A stretch of DNA of 64,000 bases from Gallionellaceae bacterium (GTDB lineage: Bacteria > Pseudomonadota > Gammaproteobacteria > Burkholderiales > Gallionellaceae), in NCBI GenBank assembly GCA_030834965.1, contig JAUQWW010000040.1, forward strand, positions 1-64,000. Direction: 5' to 3'. The notes below the pieces were generated by a model. That model saw nothing but the letters and a program-made list of their open reading frames with translations, was not told the origin of the DNA and did no database searches. A program made the position numbers and the translations under genes. How positions within the stretch are numbered: the stretch's first letter is position 1; every line of letters begins with the position of its first letter. Below, one piece after another: positions 1-10,149 of this stretch.

Positions 1-1292
1 CGCAAATGCGCCAGCTTCTCGGCAATTTTCGCTTCCAGCCCGCGGTCGGTCGGCTGGTAAAAGTTCACTTCCGGCATGCCTTCCGGGAAATAATTCTCGC
101 CTGCCGCATAGCCTTCCGCCTCGTCATGCGCATAGCGGTAGCCCTTGCCGTAATCCAGTTCTTTCATCAATTTGGTCGGGGCGTTGCGCAAATGCAGCGG
201 CACTTCGCGCGAGCCGTCCTGGGAGACGAAAGCGCGGGCGGAATTATACGCGACATAGCCCGCATTCGACTTGGCTGCGACGGCGAAATAGATCACCACC
301 TGCGCCAGCGCCAGCTCGCCTTCGGGCGAGCCGAGACGCTCATAGGTTTCTGCCGCATTCAGCGCAAGCTGCATGGCGCGCGGATCGGCCAGTCCGATAT
401 CTTCCCAGGCCATGCGCACGATGCGCCGCGCGAGGTAACGCGGGTCGGCGCCGCCATCGAGCATGCGCACCAGCCAGTAGAGCGCGGCATCCGGATCGGA
501 ACCGCGCACCGATTTGTGCAGCGCTGAAATCTGGTCGTAGAACGCCTCGCCGCCCTTGTCGAAACGGCGCAGGTTCTGGGCCAGCGTGTCATCGAGAAAC
601 TCGGCATCAATCCGGGTAATTTTTTTGGTTTGCGCCGCGTTCTGCAATTGCTCCAGCACGTTCAACAGACGGCGCGCATCGCCATCGGCATAACCGATGA
701 TGCGCTCGCGCGCCGCGTCATCAAATTCCACACCCTGCAACGCGGCCTGCTGCGCACGCTGGAACAGTTGCCCCAGCTCTGCGCCAGACAGTGATTTCAG
801 CACGTACACCTGAGCGCGCGACAGCAGCGCACTATTCACTTCGAACGATGGATTCTCGGTAGTTGCGCCGATGAAGGTAACCAGACCCTGTTCGACGAAA
901 GGCAGAAAGGCATCCTGCTGCGACTTGTTGAAGCGGTGTACTTCATCCACGAACAGGATGGTGTGGCGCCCGCTCTGCTGCAAGGTGTGCTGCGCCTGCG
1001 CGATGGCGTCGCGGATGTCCTTCACGCCGGACAGCACAGCCGACAGCGGCACGAACTCTGCATCGAACGCCGAGGCCATGAGCCTGGCCAACGTAGTCTT
1101 GCCCACGCCCGGCGGCCCCCACAGAATCATCGAGTGCAGCTTGCGGGATTCGAATGCGAGGCGCAGCGGCCTGCCCGCGCCCAGCAAATGCGATTGGCCG
1201 ATTACTTCGTCGATGTGTTTCGGACGCAGGCGCTCGGCGAGCGGTGCGGCGGGAGATGGTGCATCGAACAGATTGTCTTGGGTTGTGGACAT
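1..1292 (-). CDS. rarA: Replication-associated recombination protein A (RarA/MgsA), C-terminus cut by window edge
   Basis: AAA+ ATPase of the RarA/MgsA/WRNIP1 family, which acts at stalled replication forks with single-strand-binding protein. Seen: an N-terminal segment beginning MSTTQDNLFD, Walker A GPPGVGKT near residues 59-66, Walker B ILFVDEVHRF near 105, and sensor-like IGATTENPSFEV. The protein still reads in frame at the left edge, where the family C-terminal segment with YFPEG and TDRGLE is visible, so only about 10-20 residues should be missing. Start taken at 1292; an in-frame ATG at 1310 is possible and neither has a clear ribosome binding site. It follows lolA on the same strand, a common gammaproteobacterial and betaproteobacterial order (ftsK-lolA-rarA). 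Confidence 0.95.
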   Translation of the reverse strand, partial: MSTTQDNLFDAPSPAAPLAERLRPKHIDEVIGQSHLLGAGRPLRLAFESRKLHSMILWGPPGVGKTTLARLMASAFDAEFVPLSAVLSGVKDIRDAIAQAQHTLQQSGRHTILFVDEVHRFNKSQQDAFLPFVEQGLVTFIGATTENPSFEVNSALLSRAQVYVLKSLSGAELGQLFQRAQQAALQGVEFDDAARERIIGYADGDARRLLNVLEQLQNAAQTKKITRIDAEFLDDTLAQNLRRFDKGGEAFYDQISALHKSVRGSDPDAALYWLVRMLDGGADPRYLARRIVRMAWEDIGLADPRAMQLALNAAETYERLGSPEGELALAQVVIYFAVAAKSNAGYVAYNSARAFVSQDGSREVPLHLRNAPTKLMKELDYGKGYRYAHDEAEGYAAGENYFPEGMPEVNFYQPTDRGLEAKIAEKLAHL

Positions 1293-1338
1293 ATTGTTAA
1301 GCAATGGCATCAAACTAACGGCAGCACAACCAGGGCAA

Positions 1339-1396
1339 CCTCTCCCGGCACCTTATCAGGAGAGGTGACGAGCGCGCTCTCACTTGGCAAGGGGAG
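1339..1396. repeat. REP-like palindromic sequence between lolA and rarA
   Basis: An inverted repeat with arms CCTCTCC (1339-1345) and GGAGAGG (1359-1365) is followed by a G-rich stretch. It resembles the palindromes at 5648-5696 and 10150-10174, so it probably belongs to one dispersed family. The minus-strand transcript from lolA to rarA crosses it. No U-tract is present, so it is unlikely to be an intrinsic terminator. Confidence 0.5.
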
Positions 1397-1410
1397 GCTT
1401 GGGGAGGGGT

Positions 1411-2028
1411 TTATTCGCCCAGCACATCCGCACCTTTCGGCGGCACGAACTTGAACAATTGCGGTGACAGTTGCGGGTTGTGCTGCAACTTGGAGAAGCG
1501 CAACACGGTGGTATTCCCGAAAGTATCGTGCAGCTCCATGATGACCAGCTCGGATTGCGCGTTGAACGCCATGCGTATTTTCTCGAAGCTGGTGTCCTGC
1601 GTGCGAGGCACTGCCTGCAGCCAGTCGAGTTCGTCCTGGCTGCCGCTATCCTTGAGCACAAAGCCGCGCTCGATCTCGTTGCTGCCGGACAGCAATGCTG
1701 CCGGGCTGCTGCCCAGCGCCGCATCCAGTTTCTTCACGGTGACCTGATTCAGCTCCACGTCATGCAGCCAGAATTTCGCCCCATCGCCCACTATCAGTTG
1801 CTCATACGGTTTCTGATACACCCAGCGAAACTTGCCGGGGCGCACGAACTGCATGGTGCCGGAAGCCGACTGGATGCGCTTGCCGGACTTGTCCAGCACA
1901 TCCTGCGTGAAATTCGCCTGTGCGGAATGGGTGGCGGCGATGAAGTTTTTCAGCTTTTCGATGCCACTTGCCTGTGCAGCAAATGACCAGATACAGACCA
2001 GCAGGCCGAACAGTACTTTCTTGATCAT
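1411..2028 (-). CDS. lolA: Outer-membrane lipoprotein carrier protein LolA
   Basis: Periplasmic chaperone that takes lipoproteins from the LolCDE transporter and passes them to LolB at the outer membrane. The 205-residue product starts with a signal peptide (MIKKVLFGLLVCIWSF...) with a probable AQA cleavage site near residue 20. The mature part has the family pattern of Gln-Ala-Asn-Phe-Thr-Gln followed by GTMQFVRPGKFRW and a hydrophobic half-barrel. The length is normal. It lies 11 bases downstream of ftsK on the same strand and is followed by rarA, so the three are probably cotranscribed. Confidence 0.95.
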   Translation of the reverse strand: MIKKVLFGLLVCIWSFAAQASGIEKLKNFIAATHSAQANFTQDVLDKSGKRIQSASGTMQFVRPGKFRWVYQKPYEQLIVGDGAKFWLHDVELNQVTVKKLDAALGSSPAALLSGSNEIERGFVLKDSGSQDELDWLQAVPRTQDTSFEKIRMAFNAQSELVIMELHDTFGNTTVLRFSKLQHNPQLSPQLFKFVPPKGADVLGE

Positions 2029-2039
2029 GGGGAAAACCT

Positions 2040-4331
2040 CTATTCTTGACGTCCGGGCGCGATGACTTCGCGGTTGCCATTGCTCTGCATGGCGGACACG
2101 ATGCCGGCGCGCTCCATCTGCTCCACCAGGCGCGCGGCACGGTTGTAGCCAATGCGCAGATGGCGCTGCACCAGCGAAATGGACGCGCGGCGCGACTTGA
2201 CCACGATTTCCACCGCCTGGTCGTACAGCGCATCTGCTTCTGCATCCGCACCGCCTTCCGCCTCGCCGCCCGCTTCCTGCTCTTCCAGCGACGTCAGCAC
2301 GCCCTCGACGTAATTCGGCATGCCTTGCGCCTTGAGATATTCGGCGACGCGATGCACTTCCTGGTCGGACACGAACGCGCCATGCACGCGCTGCGGGTAG
2401 CCGGTGCCCGGCGGCAGGTAGAGCATGTCGCCCTGGCCGAGCAGCGCCTCCGCGCCCATCTGGTCGAGTATGGTGCGCGAGTCGATCTTGCTCGAAACCT
2501 GGAACGCCACGCGCGTCGGCACGTTGGCCTTGATCAGGCCGGTGATCACGTCCACCGACGGACGCTGCGTCGCCAGCACCAGGTGTATGCCGGAAGCGCG
2601 CGCCTTCTGCGCCAGGCGTGCGATCAGTTCCTCGACTTTCTTGCCGACCACCATCATCAGGTCGGCCAGCTCGTCGATGAACACCACGATGAATGGCAAT
2701 TCCTCCAGCGCTTCGGGATTGTCCGGCGTCAGCGTGAAGGGGTTGGTGAGCGGCTGCCCGGCCTTGGCGGCATCGTGCACCTTCTGGTTATAGCCGGCGA
2801 TGTTGCGCACGCCGAGCGACGACATCAGGCGATAGCGCTTGTCCATTTCCTGCACACACCAGTTGAGCGCAGAAGCCGCCTGGCGCATGTCGGTGACCAC
2901 CGGTGCAAGCAGATGCGGTATGCCCTCATACACCGACAGCTCCAGCATCTTGGGATCGACCAGCAGCAGGCGCACCTGATGCGGCGTGGCCTTGTACAGC
3001 AGGCTGAGGATCATGGCGTTGATCGCCACCGACTTGCCTGAACCAGTCGTGCCCGCCACCAGCACGTGCGGCATCTTGCCCAGGTCCGCCACCACCGGCT
3101 TGCCTGCGATATCCTTGCCCATCGCCATGGTGAGCGTCGAATGCATGTCCGCATACGCCTGCGAACCCAGGATCTCGGACAGCTTCACGACCTGTCGTTT
3201 CGGATTGGGCAGTTCCAGCGCCATGTATGCCTTGCCAGGTATGGTCTCCACCACACGGATGCTGACAACCGACAGCGCGCGCGCCAGGTCTCTCACCAGA
3301 TTGGTGATCTGGCTGCCTTTCACCCCGACGGCGGGTTCGATCTCGTAGCGCGTGATGACCGGGCCCGGATAGGCGGCCACCACCTTCACTTCCACCCCGA
3401 AATCACCGAGCTTGCGCTCGATCAGGCGCGAGGTGAATTCCAGCGTCTCGGCCGACAGCACTTCGACTTCATGCGCCGGCTGATCCAGCAGATGCAGCGG
3501 CGGCAGGGGCGAATCGGGCATATCCGCAAACAACGGCACCTGCTTTTCTTCCACCACACGCGAGGATTGGCGCACTTCGTACAGCGGCTGCTCGATGTAA
3601 ATGGGCTGATGCTCCTCCACGCGCTTCTTCTCTTCCTCGACCACCACCATGCGCTCGGTCGACGCCTGCACGCCGATGCGCTTGTCCTGCCAAGTCTGCC
3701 AGGTGTTGCGCACCCACAGATAGCTGGTCTCGGAAGCGGCGCCCACCCAATCGACAAAACGCAGCCACGACAGGCCGCTGAACAGGCTGAAGCCGGCGGC
3801 GATCAGCGTCAGCAGGAACAGCGTGGAACCGGTAAAACCAAGAAATTTCGCCAGCGCATCGCCCACGATTGCCCCCAGCATACCGCCGGGCTCACCCGGC
3901 AGCGCGGCTTTCAGGCTATGCAGCCGCAGCGCTTCCAGCGCGCTGCTGGACAACAGCAGCACCGCGAAACCCAGCAGCGCCACCCACAAGGCGCGGCGGT
4001 CAAACAGACTATCCGGGGACATGCGCCGATAGCCTGTCCACACGCGCTGTATCAGGAATACCGTCCACCACCAGGCGGAGAAACCGAACACATACAGCAG
4101 CACATCCGCCAGCCATGCACCAAATACGCCGCCCGGATTGTGCGTTGCAGCGCCGCTGGCGCTATGCGACCAAGCGGGATCGTTGCGGTCATAGCCAAAC
4201 AGGATGAGGATCAGATACATCGCCACGGCGGTCAGCAGCAGCCAGCGCGATTCGCGCAGAAGGGCGACCAACCGTGCCGGTAACGGGGAAGGTTTATTGG
4301 CGGTGCTGCTTAGTGACATGGAACGTTTCAC
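2040..4331 (-). CDS. ftsK: DNA translocase FtsK
   Basis: Septal DNA pump that moves sister chromosomes apart and activates XerCD recombination at dif. The 763-residue protein has about four membrane segments in residues 30-190, a short linker, a motor domain with Walker A GTTGSGKS at 427-434 and Walker [13 protein letters not shown] near 547-558, and a C-terminal winged-helix gamma domain (from about 700) that would read KOPS sequences. The linker is much shorter than in E. coli FtsK (about 1,330 residues), as in many betaproteobacteria. An internal Met5 is a possible alternative start. The gene begins a minus-strand group with lolA and rarA. Confidence 0.97.
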   Translation of the reverse strand: MKRSMSLSSTANKPSPLPARLVALLRESRWLLLTAVAMYLILILFGYDRNDPAWSHSASGAATHNPGGVFGAWLADVLLYVFGFSAWWWTVFLIQRVWTGYRRMSPDSLFDRRALWVALLGFAVLLLSSSALEALRLHSLKAALPGEPGGMLGAIVGDALAKFLGFTGSTLFLLTLIAAGFSLFSGLSWLRFVDWVGAASETSYLWVRNTWQTWQDKRIGVQASTERMVVVEEEKKRVEEHQPIYIEQPLYEVRQSSRVVEEKQVPLFADMPDSPLPPLHLLDQPAHEVEVLSAETLEFTSRLIERKLGDFGVEVKVVAAYPGPVITRYEIEPAVGVKGSQITNLVRDLARALSVVSIRVVETIPGKAYMALELPNPKRQVVKLSEILGSQAYADMHSTLTMAMGKDIAGKPVVADLGKMPHVLVAGTTGSGKSVAINAMILSLLYKATPHQVRLLLVDPKMLELSVYEGIPHLLAPVVTDMRQAASALNWCVQEMDKRYRLMSSLGVRNIAGYNQKVHDAAKAGQPLTNPFTLTPDNPEALEELPFIVVFIDELADLMMVVGKKVEELIARLAQKARASGIHLVLATQRPSVDVITGLIKANVPTRVAFQVSSKIDSRTILDQMGAEALLGQGDMLYLPPGTGYPQRVHGAFVSDQEVHRVAEYLKAQGMPNYVEGVLTSLEEQEAGGEAEGGADAEADALYDQAVEIVVKSRRASISLVQRHLRIGYNRAARLVEQMERAGIVSAMQSNGNREVIAPGRQE

Positions 4332-4450
4332 AACAAGAAGGATAACCGATATTCGATTCCGGAATCATACCTCAAGCCGGGGAAACCTTCCCGGCCAAAG
4401 CGCCCTATTCACAAAACTGTAAAACAACTATTTCATGAATGACATTAAGA

Positions 4451-5038
4451 TCACGGGTGTGCCATGCGCAGCAGTAATTTTACATCCTGCACCAGCAGTT
4501 CGGCGCGTTGGCCGTAAGGGGCAAGCAGCATCGGTTTCCCGCTTGCGCCGATGAGGTAGGTGCCGGTGGAATGATCCAGCGTGTAACCGTTGTTGCCGTC
4601 CTGTTTTTTGTAAATCATGCCGAACGCGCTGGCGGCCTCACGGGTAGCCTGTGCATCTCCGTACAATCCCAGGAAAGCCGGATGAAATGCCGGGACGTAC
4701 TGCGCCAGCAGTTCGCGCGTATCGCGTTCCGGGTCAAGCGTGACGAAAAGTACCTGCACACGCTCCGCATCTTTGCCCAGCGAACGCACCACCTGCGCCA
4801 GGTCGGCCAGAGTGGCGGGGCAGATATCGGGGCAATGTGTATAGCCAAAAAACAGCAGCACCACCTTGCCCCGGAAATCCGCCAAGGTGCGCGGTTTGCC
4901 GGTGTGGTCGGTGAGGTGAAAATCCGCACCCGCATATTGCGCGCTGACGTCGCTGGCCTGGAAGGGGGAAGGCAGCCTGGGCTCGCCGCACCCGCACAGC
5001 AGGACAATAAGTGACAGGATGAGCAGATTGCGCATCAT
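4451..5038 (-). CDS. SCO1/SenC family copper chaperone lipoprotein
   Basis: Periplasmic thioredoxin-fold protein of the type that delivers copper or reduces cysteines during cytochrome c oxidase CuA assembly. The 195-residue protein has a lipoprotein signal with probable acylated Cys17, the copper-binding CxxxC motif THCPDIC (Cys69 and Cys73), and the distal ligand His156 in TLDHSTG. All three Sco ligands are therefore present. Its ATG overlaps the stop of the upstream TauE-like gene by four bases, so the two are translationally coupled. No oxidase subunit gene lies in the window, so the target oxidase cannot be named. Confidence 0.92.
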   Translation of the reverse strand: MMRNLLILSLIVLLCGCGEPRLPSPFQASDVSAQYAGADFHLTDHTGKPRTLADFRGKVVLLFFGYTHCPDICPATLADLAQVVRSLGKDAERVQVLFVTLDPERDTRELLAQYVPAFHPAFLGLYGDAQATREAASAFGMIYKKQDGNNGYTLDHSTGTYLIGASGKPMLLAPYGQRAELLVQDVKLLLRMAHP

Positions 5039-5820
5039 GCGGGAATGTGGCAGCTGCCGCTCCAGCCGTAGGTGGCAAAGGTATAGCCCACTTTAACCAG
5101 GCCATACAACCCGAATCCCATCACGACTAGCCCTGCCGCCAACCGCACGCGCGGGGCCTGCACCCAGTGGCGGCAGCGTTCCCAGAACAGGCCGATGGCC
5201 AGCAGATTGGGCAACGTGCCCAGGCCGAACGCCAGCATAACCAGCGCACCTTGGGGCGCGCTGCCGCTGGCCAGCGAGGTGATCAGCACACTGTACACCA
5301 GCCCGCATGGCAGCCAGCCCCACAAAGCGCCCAGCGCCAGCGCGCGCGGCAGCGTATTCACCGGCAGCAGGCGTTGCGTGTAGGGCTGAATGCGCTGCCA
5401 CAGGCCGCGCCCGGCCTGTTCGATATGGCGCACCACGCCCCAGATGCCGGCCAGATACAAACCCAGTGCAATCAGCATCAGGCTGGACAGCGCAAACAAC
5501 AAATGCTGGATGGGCACCACATCACGCAGCAGCAGGCCGGCCTGCCCCAGGCTGCCGGCCAGCGCGCCCGCCACGGCATAACTGACTATGCGCCCGCTGC
5601 TGTAGGCCAGATGGAACGGCCAGCGTGCCCCCACATTAAATCCAATCCTCTCCCGAAGGGAGAGACGTTCGCCTCCTCTCCCGCTTGCGGGAGAGGATTG
5701 AGGAGATGGCTTTGGAAGCTGCGCGGTAAACACGCCGACGATGCTGCCGCACATGCCGAGGCAGTGCACGCCGCCCAGCAGGCCGACGAAGAACACTGCG
5801 ATGATGCTGAATTCAGTCAT
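5035..5820 (-). CDS. TauE/SafE-family (UreH-like) membrane protein with repeat-derived insertion
   Basis: Polytopic inner-membrane protein of the sulfite exporter TauE/SafE superfamily; the form with GGVHCLGMCG in its first helix is often found near cytochrome oxidase or copper-handling genes. I chose the ATG at 5820 (MTEFSIIAVFF) because the longer frame adds 25 residues of non-family sequence read from bioD. The product has 261 residues and about six membrane segments. After the first helix there is a Ser/Pro/Arg-rich insert of about 25 residues, encoded by the double palindrome at 5648-5696. Start overlaps the bioD end by 8 bases and the stop overlaps the Sco gene by 4, implying a bioD-tauE-sco operon. 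Confidence 0.85.
   Translation of the reverse strand: MTEFSIIAVFFVGLLGGVHCLGMCGSIVGVFTAQLPKPSPQSSPASGRGGERLSLRERIGFNVGARWPFHLAYSSGRIVSYAVAGALAGSLGQAGLLLRDVVPIQHLLFALSSLMLIALGLYLAGIWGVVRHIEQAGRGLWQRIQPYTQRLLPVNTLPRALALGALWGWLPCGLVYSVLITSLASGSAPQGALVMLAFGLGTLPNLLAIGLFWERCRHWVQAPRVRLAAGLVVMGFGLYGLVKVGYTFATYGWSGSCHIPA
5648..5696. repeat. Double REP-like palindrome inside a coding region
   Basis: Two adjacent hairpins: CTCTCCC-GAA-GGGAGAG (5648-5664) and a perfect 10-bp stem CCTCTCCCGC/GCGGGAGAGG with a 2-nt loop (5675-5696). Both lie within the TauE-like gene and keep its reading frame open. Confidence 0.85.
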
Positions 5821-6511
5821 GGGTATCCGGGGAAATTCCGTCGCTCCCCTCAGCAAGCAACGCCAAGTTGAGCTGCGCCGCCACCGCGCGCACATCCGGC
5901 TGTTCCTGATAGGGCACTACTCCCAGCAATGGCGCGCCAACGCGCCGCTCCAGCGCCTCGATGTTTTCCTGCAAGGCGGGCATGCCTTCATCCACCACGT
6001 TGGCCACCCAGCCCGCGCATTTCAATCCGCAATCGCTGATTGCAAGGGCCGTGAGCAGCGCATGGTTGATACAGCCCAGCCGCATGCCCACCACCATGAT
6101 CACCGGCCGGCCCAATTGCAGAGCGAGATCGGCACTGTCCTGCGTGTCGTTCAGCGGCACGCAGAAGCCGCCCACTCCTTCCACGATTACGACATCCGAC
6201 TGTGACGCCAGCTCACGATATGAATTGAGTATGCGCGCGAGATCGATGCGCACGCCCGCATTTCGCGCGGCGATATGCGGCGCAACGGGCTGCAGAAAAC
6301 TGTAGGGATTGATCTGGCCCAGGCTTGCCAGAATGTTGCTGGCGGCGCGCAACTGTTTCACATCTTCGTTCTGGCCATCCTCATCACACCCCGCCGCCAC
6401 CGGTTTCATGCCGGCGACGCGTTTGCCCTGTGCAGCAAAGGCATGCAGCAGGGCGCAACTGATCAGCGTCTTGCCGACACCGGTGTCGGTGCCTGTTACG
6501 AAATAGCTCAT
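5813..6511 (-). CDS. bioD: ATP-dependent dethiobiotin synthetase BioD
   Basis: Closes the ureido ring of dethiobiotin from 7,8-diaminopelargonate, CO2 and ATP, the penultimate biotin step. The 232-residue protein starts MSYFVTGTDTGVGKT, which contains the P-loop GTDTGVGKT, and carries the VIVEGVGGFCVPL motif in mid-protein. The start at 6511 is supported by AGGAAG five bases upstream; an upstream in-frame Met would add 26 unrelated residues. It is separated from the other bio genes by the oppositely oriented chemoreceptor gene. No bioA is in the window. Confidence 0.96.
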   Translation of the reverse strand: MSYFVTGTDTGVGKTLISCALLHAFAAQGKRVAGMKPVAAGCDEDGQNEDVKQLRAASNILASLGQINPYSFLQPVAPHIAARNAGVRIDLARILNSYRELASQSDVVIVEGVGGFCVPLNDTQDSADLALQLGRPVIMVVGMRLGCINHALLTALAISDCGLKCAGWVANVVDEGMPALQENIEALERRVGAPLLGVVPYQEQPDVRAVAAQLNLALLAEGSDGISPDTHD

Positions 6512-6747
6512 TTCTTCCTGTAAAGTTGGGGCTTCATGTTTCGTTGCGAAGCACGGGAAGACGAACATTCCCGGGCGCACCGGAATCATTATAGCAAGGC
6601 CTCATATCGGCACGTGGCGGCATCATGCGCGGATTTACCGTTCATTCCGGAAATTCGACCATTCGTTCCTCGCGCGTTGACGCTATGCAAGCGCGCCAAT
6701 ATTCTCCAGCATCGGAGCAAAACGACAAATTCAAACGAGGACCTTTC

Positions 6748-8457
6748 ATGAATCAGGCTGCCCGCTCAATGAGCATCAAAACCCGTTTGTTGCTGGTGAT
6801 AGTCGTGTCGCTGGTGGGCATGCTGATTGTATCCGCATTCGCGTTGATGGCAGAAAAATCCACGCTGCTGGAAGACCGGAAAATCAAGACGAGGCATCTG
6901 GTCGAAGTGGCGCATGGCGTGCTGGCCCACTACTACAACCTGCAAAAGACCGGCGTGCTCAGCGAAGAGGCTGCCAAGGATGCAGCGATCAGGGTGCTCA
7001 AGGAAGTCCGCTACGACCAGAAGGAATATTTCTGGGTCAACGATTTCACGGCCCCGGTTCCAAAAATGGTCATGCATGCGACCGTGCCCACGCTGGACGG
7101 CAAGGTGCTGGATGCGGAGAAATTCAATTGCGCAACCAGCCTGCAAGCCGGCCTGGAAGGCCCTGTCGAAAAAACGGATGGAAAGAAGAATCTGTTCGTG
7201 GCCTTTAACGAAGTCGCCAGCAAGGCCGGTTCCGGCTACGTAACCTACAACTGGCCGAAGCCCAAGGCCGGTGGCGGCACTACCACGGAACTGTACGGCA
7301 AGATGTCCTTCGTCAAGAAATTCGACGAATGGAACTGGCTCGTCGGCTCCGGAATCTACATCGACGACGTGGATAGCATCTTCTGGCAAAGGGCGACCTG
7401 GCTGATCGCCATCGTGCTTGCCGTTACGGTCCTGATCGGCATCCTTCTTCTATTGCTGATCCGGAGCATCATCCAGCCGCTGGCTGAGCTCAGGGAAGCG
7501 ATGAAAACCATTCAAACGACGCAGGACCTTTCGCGGCGCGTGACGATCAGGTCAAGCAACGAGGTCGGTGAAATCGGCCTGTCGTTCAACGAAATGGTCA
7601 AGAGTTTCCAGGATATCATTCATCAGGTTGTCTCCAGCGTTCAGGAAGTCATGAGCAATTCCGCCCAGCTGTCCGAATCGTCGCAGCGCGTCGCCGCCAG
7701 CTCGAACCAGCAAAGCGAAGCGGCCACTTCCATGGCAGCGGCGGTGCAGGAAATGTCGGCGAGCATCGATCGTGTTGCCGACAATTCCAAGGAGACCCAT
7801 CACATTGCCGAGCAAGCCGGTGAATTGTCCGCCCAGGGCGGGGAGATCGTGCACAACGCCGCCGAAGAAATGACGAAGATCGCCGATTCGGTCAATCATT
7901 CCACGCAGCTGATCCAGGCACTGGGGGACCAATCGCATCAGATTTCAGCCATCGTCAACGTCATCAAGGAAATAGCCGACCAAACCAATCTGCTGGCGCT
8001 CAATGCCGCAATTGAAGCCGCGCGTGCCGGCGAACAGGGACGCGGTTTTGCCGTGGTGGCGGATGAGGTCAGAAAGCTGGCCGAGCGCACGACCAACTCG
8101 ACACAGGAAATCAGCACGATGATTGGAAGCATTCAAGGTGGAATCATCAGCGCGGTATCCAGCATGGATGAAGGAACGTCCAGGGTGCGTGACGGTGTGG
8201 CCATGGCCAAACAGGCCGGGGAATCCATGCTGAAAATCCGCGAAGGCGCCAGCCAGGTCATCGCTTCCGTCAGTGAAGTCATGGAGGCATTGCGCGAGCA
8301 AAGCCTGACCAGCGAACAGGTTGCCGGAAGTGTGGAAAGCATTGCCCAGATGACCGAGCAGAACAGTGGTGAGGTCAGAGAAATCGCCACAACTGCGGAG
8401 CGCCTGGCGGAACTTGCGGGTTCACTGCAAAGTTCTGTCAGCCAGTTCAGGGTGTAA
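6748..8457 (+). CDS. Methyl-accepting chemotaxis protein with Cache sensor
   Basis: Transmembrane chemoreceptor that would control the CheA kinase. The 569-residue protein has a first membrane helix (about residues 10-32), a periplasmic single-Cache-type domain with the typical [11 protein letters not shown] segment, a second helix near 210-232, a HAMP domain, and a long cytoplasmic coiled coil. The signalling tip ([19 protein letters not shown] and [20 protein letters not shown]) is intact. No CheR-tethering pentapeptide is seen at the C-terminus (ends SQFRV). Start at 6748 follows CGAGGA at good spacing; the longer frame from 6625 lacks such a site. It interrupts the bio cluster. The ligand cannot be read from sequence. 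Confidence 0.95.
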   Translation: MNQAARSMSIKTRLLLVIVVSLVGMLIVSAFALMAEKSTLLEDRKIKTRHLVEVAHGVLAHYYNLQKTGVLSEEAAKDAAIRVLKEVRYDQKEYFWVNDFTAPVPKMVMHATVPTLDGKVLDAEKFNCATSLQAGLEGPVEKTDGKKNLFVAFNEVASKAGSGYVTYNWPKPKAGGGTTTELYGKMSFVKKFDEWNWLVGSGIYIDDVDSIFWQRATWLIAIVLAVTVLIGILLLLLIRSIIQPLAELREAMKTIQTTQDLSRRVTIRSSNEVGEIGLSFNEMVKSFQDIIHQVVSSVQEVMSNSAQLSESSQRVAASSNQQSEAATSMAAAVQEMSASIDRVADNSKETHHIAEQAGELSAQGGEIVHNAAEEMTKIADSVNHSTQLIQALGDQSHQISAIVNVIKEIADQTNLLALNAAIEAARAGEQGRGFAVVADEVRKLAERTTNSTQEISTMIGSIQGGIISAVSSMDEGTSRVRDGVAMAKQAGESMLKIREGASQVIASVSEVMEALREQSLTSEQVAGSVESIAQMTEQNSGEVREIATTAERLAELAGSLQSSVSQFRV

Positions 8458-8475
8458 GCAGCTACAGCGTGCAGC

Positions 8476-9345
8476 TCATAGCTTGAACGGCGTCTGGATG
8501 ATCGCGCGCCCGTCGGCAATCTTTTTCGGCTGCGGCTTCCACGCGTGGCCGTAGATGATTTCAAAAGTGGCGGGCAGCTTGCCGTCGCGGCGCATGCGTT
8601 CATAATTCTCCACCACCTTGTTCCACGTCCCCTTTCCCATCATGCCCTGCGCGCGCCCGGCGGTGGCATTGTGCGCGCCGATGCGGCGCAAGTCCTGCAT
8701 CGCCGCCTTCACGTCGTCATAGGTCAATGTGATGTATTCCATGTCCATCACCGGCTCGGCAAAACCCGCCGCCACCAGCATGTCACCGATGTCGTGCATG
8801 TCAGCAAAACGGTTGATGTGATTGTAGCCATCCGCATCGTGGAAGGCCGCGCGCAGTTCCTTCAGCGTATCGGGCCCGAAGGTGGAAAACATCAGCAGCC
8901 CTTCCGTTTTCAGCACGCGATGCATTTCCACAAAAGTTGCGGGCAGATCGTTGCACCATTGCACGGTGAGGTTGGACCAAATCAGCTCCACGCTGTTGGC
9001 CGCCAGCGGCAGCGCCTCGACATCGGCGCAGAGCGAACTTTGCCTGCCGCCTGCAAAGAGTTTACGCCACCAGCCTGATTGGTCGCGCCCTGCTTGCAAC
9101 ATGCCCAGCGCAATGTCGAGCGCCACCACTTGTGCCGCCGGGTAGCGCTGTTCCAGCTGGCGTGCGCCCCAGCCGGTGCCGCTGCCTGCATCCAGAATGC
9201 GCGCAGGCTGCCGCTTGATGTAATCCAGCCGCTCCAGCATGCGGCTGCATACTTCGCGCTGCAGTACCGCAGCGGCGTCATATTGCTGCGCTGCGCGGCT
9301 GAAGGAACGGCGCACCTGGCGCTTGTCTATTTCAAATTCATTCAT
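8476..9345 (-). CDS. bioC: Malonyl-ACP O-methyltransferase BioC
   Basis: S-adenosylmethionine-dependent methyltransferase that caps malonyl-ACP so that fatty acid synthase can build the pimeloyl chain of biotin. The 289-residue protein has methyltransferase motif I (ILDAGSGTGWGARQLE) near residue 50, followed by VVALDIA and the ELIWSNLTVQWCND segment typical of BioC. The start overlaps the end of bioH by 8 bases. The gene converges with the chemoreceptor gene, 18 bases away. Confidence 0.95.
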   Translation of the reverse strand: MNEFEIDKRQVRRSFSRAAQQYDAAAVLQREVCSRMLERLDYIKRQPARILDAGSGTGWGARQLEQRYPAAQVVALDIALGMLQAGRDQSGWWRKLFAGGRQSSLCADVEALPLAANSVELIWSNLTVQWCNDLPATFVEMHRVLKTEGLLMFSTFGPDTLKELRAAFHDADGYNHINRFADMHDIGDMLVAAGFAEPVMDMEYITLTYDDVKAAMQDLRRIGAHNATAGRAQGMMGKGTWNKVVENYERMRRDGKLPATFEIIYGHAWKPQPKKIADGRAIIQTPFKL

Positions 9346-10108
9346 GCAAGAAATCCGTTATCTGCTTCACAAATATTTCCGGGTGCGACAGGAATGGTGC
9401 ATGCGCCGCGCCTGCAATATTTACCAGGCGCGCATTCGGCAACGCTTGCGCCAGATACGCTGAAGCAGCGGGGGGCGTCAGCGTATCGCGTGTGCCAGCG
9501 ATGACCAGGGCAGCCTGTCCAATCTGTGCCAGCTGCGTGCGGAAATCGGTATCCAGCAAAATCGCAAGGCCGCCATACAGCGCTGCGATATCAGGTTCGC
9601 CACGATCAAACAGGCGCTCACGCAGAGTATGCAACAGCTCGCGTTCGCCCTCGCTGCCTCGCACTTGCAACGCCAGAAAACGCTTCAGGGTGGCCTGGTA
9701 ATCCTGTGTCATGGCGTCAGAGAACGCCTCCAGGACATCCTCTGGCATCGCACACGACCAATCCGCACATTGCACAAAACACGGTGTGCTGGCGGCCAGA
9801 ACCAATTTCTCTATTTGTGCCGGGCACCGTTGTGCCCAGCGCAGTGCGATCTGCCCACCGAGTGACCAGCCGCAAACATTCAGCGGCTCATCGAACTGCG
9901 TGGACAACTCATCAACGATGGCATCAAGAGAAAACGAAGAATCTTGCTCGCCAGTCCTAGAACTAAAGCCGTGACCCGGCAAATCCACGCATTGCACGCG
10001 AAAACTATGCGCCAGTTGCTGTACCGCATCGCCCCACATGCCGCCATGCATGCCCCACCCATGCAGCATCAGCAGCGGCTTGCCGCTGCCATAACTCTCA
10101 ACGTGCAT
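9338..10108 (-). CDS. bioH: Pimeloyl-ACP methyl ester carboxylesterase BioH
   Basis: Alpha/beta hydrolase that removes the methyl group once the pimeloyl chain is finished. Oxyanion-hole motif LHGWGMHGGMW lies near the N-terminus and the nucleophile elbow is GWSLGG; a late Asp (GTRDTLTP) and a His in GAAHAPFLSHPE complete a plausible triad. I chose ATG 10108 because GAGG sits nine bases upstream; ATG 10117 is also in frame. About 256 residues, normal for BioH. Coupled to bioC by overlap. Confidence 0.93.
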   Translation of the reverse strand: MHVESYGSGKPLLMLHGWGMHGGMWGDAVQQLAHSFRVQCVDLPGHGFSSRTGEQDSSFSLDAIVDELSTQFDEPLNVCGWSLGGQIALRWAQRCPAQIEKLVLAASTPCFVQCADWSCAMPEDVLEAFSDAMTQDYQATLKRFLALQVRGSEGERELLHTLRERLFDRGEPDIAALYGGLAILLDTDFRTQLAQIGQAALVIAGTRDTLTPPAASAYLAQALPNARLVNIAGAAHAPFLSHPEIFVKQITDFLHE

Positions 10109-10149
10109 GGCAGCCATCCTCACCAACAATAAAGCACGCCATGCCCGTC

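Noticed and set aside
2046-4283. Long plus-strand frames opposite ftsK
   Set aside because: His/Arg/Gln-rich antisense shadows of FtsK without family features.
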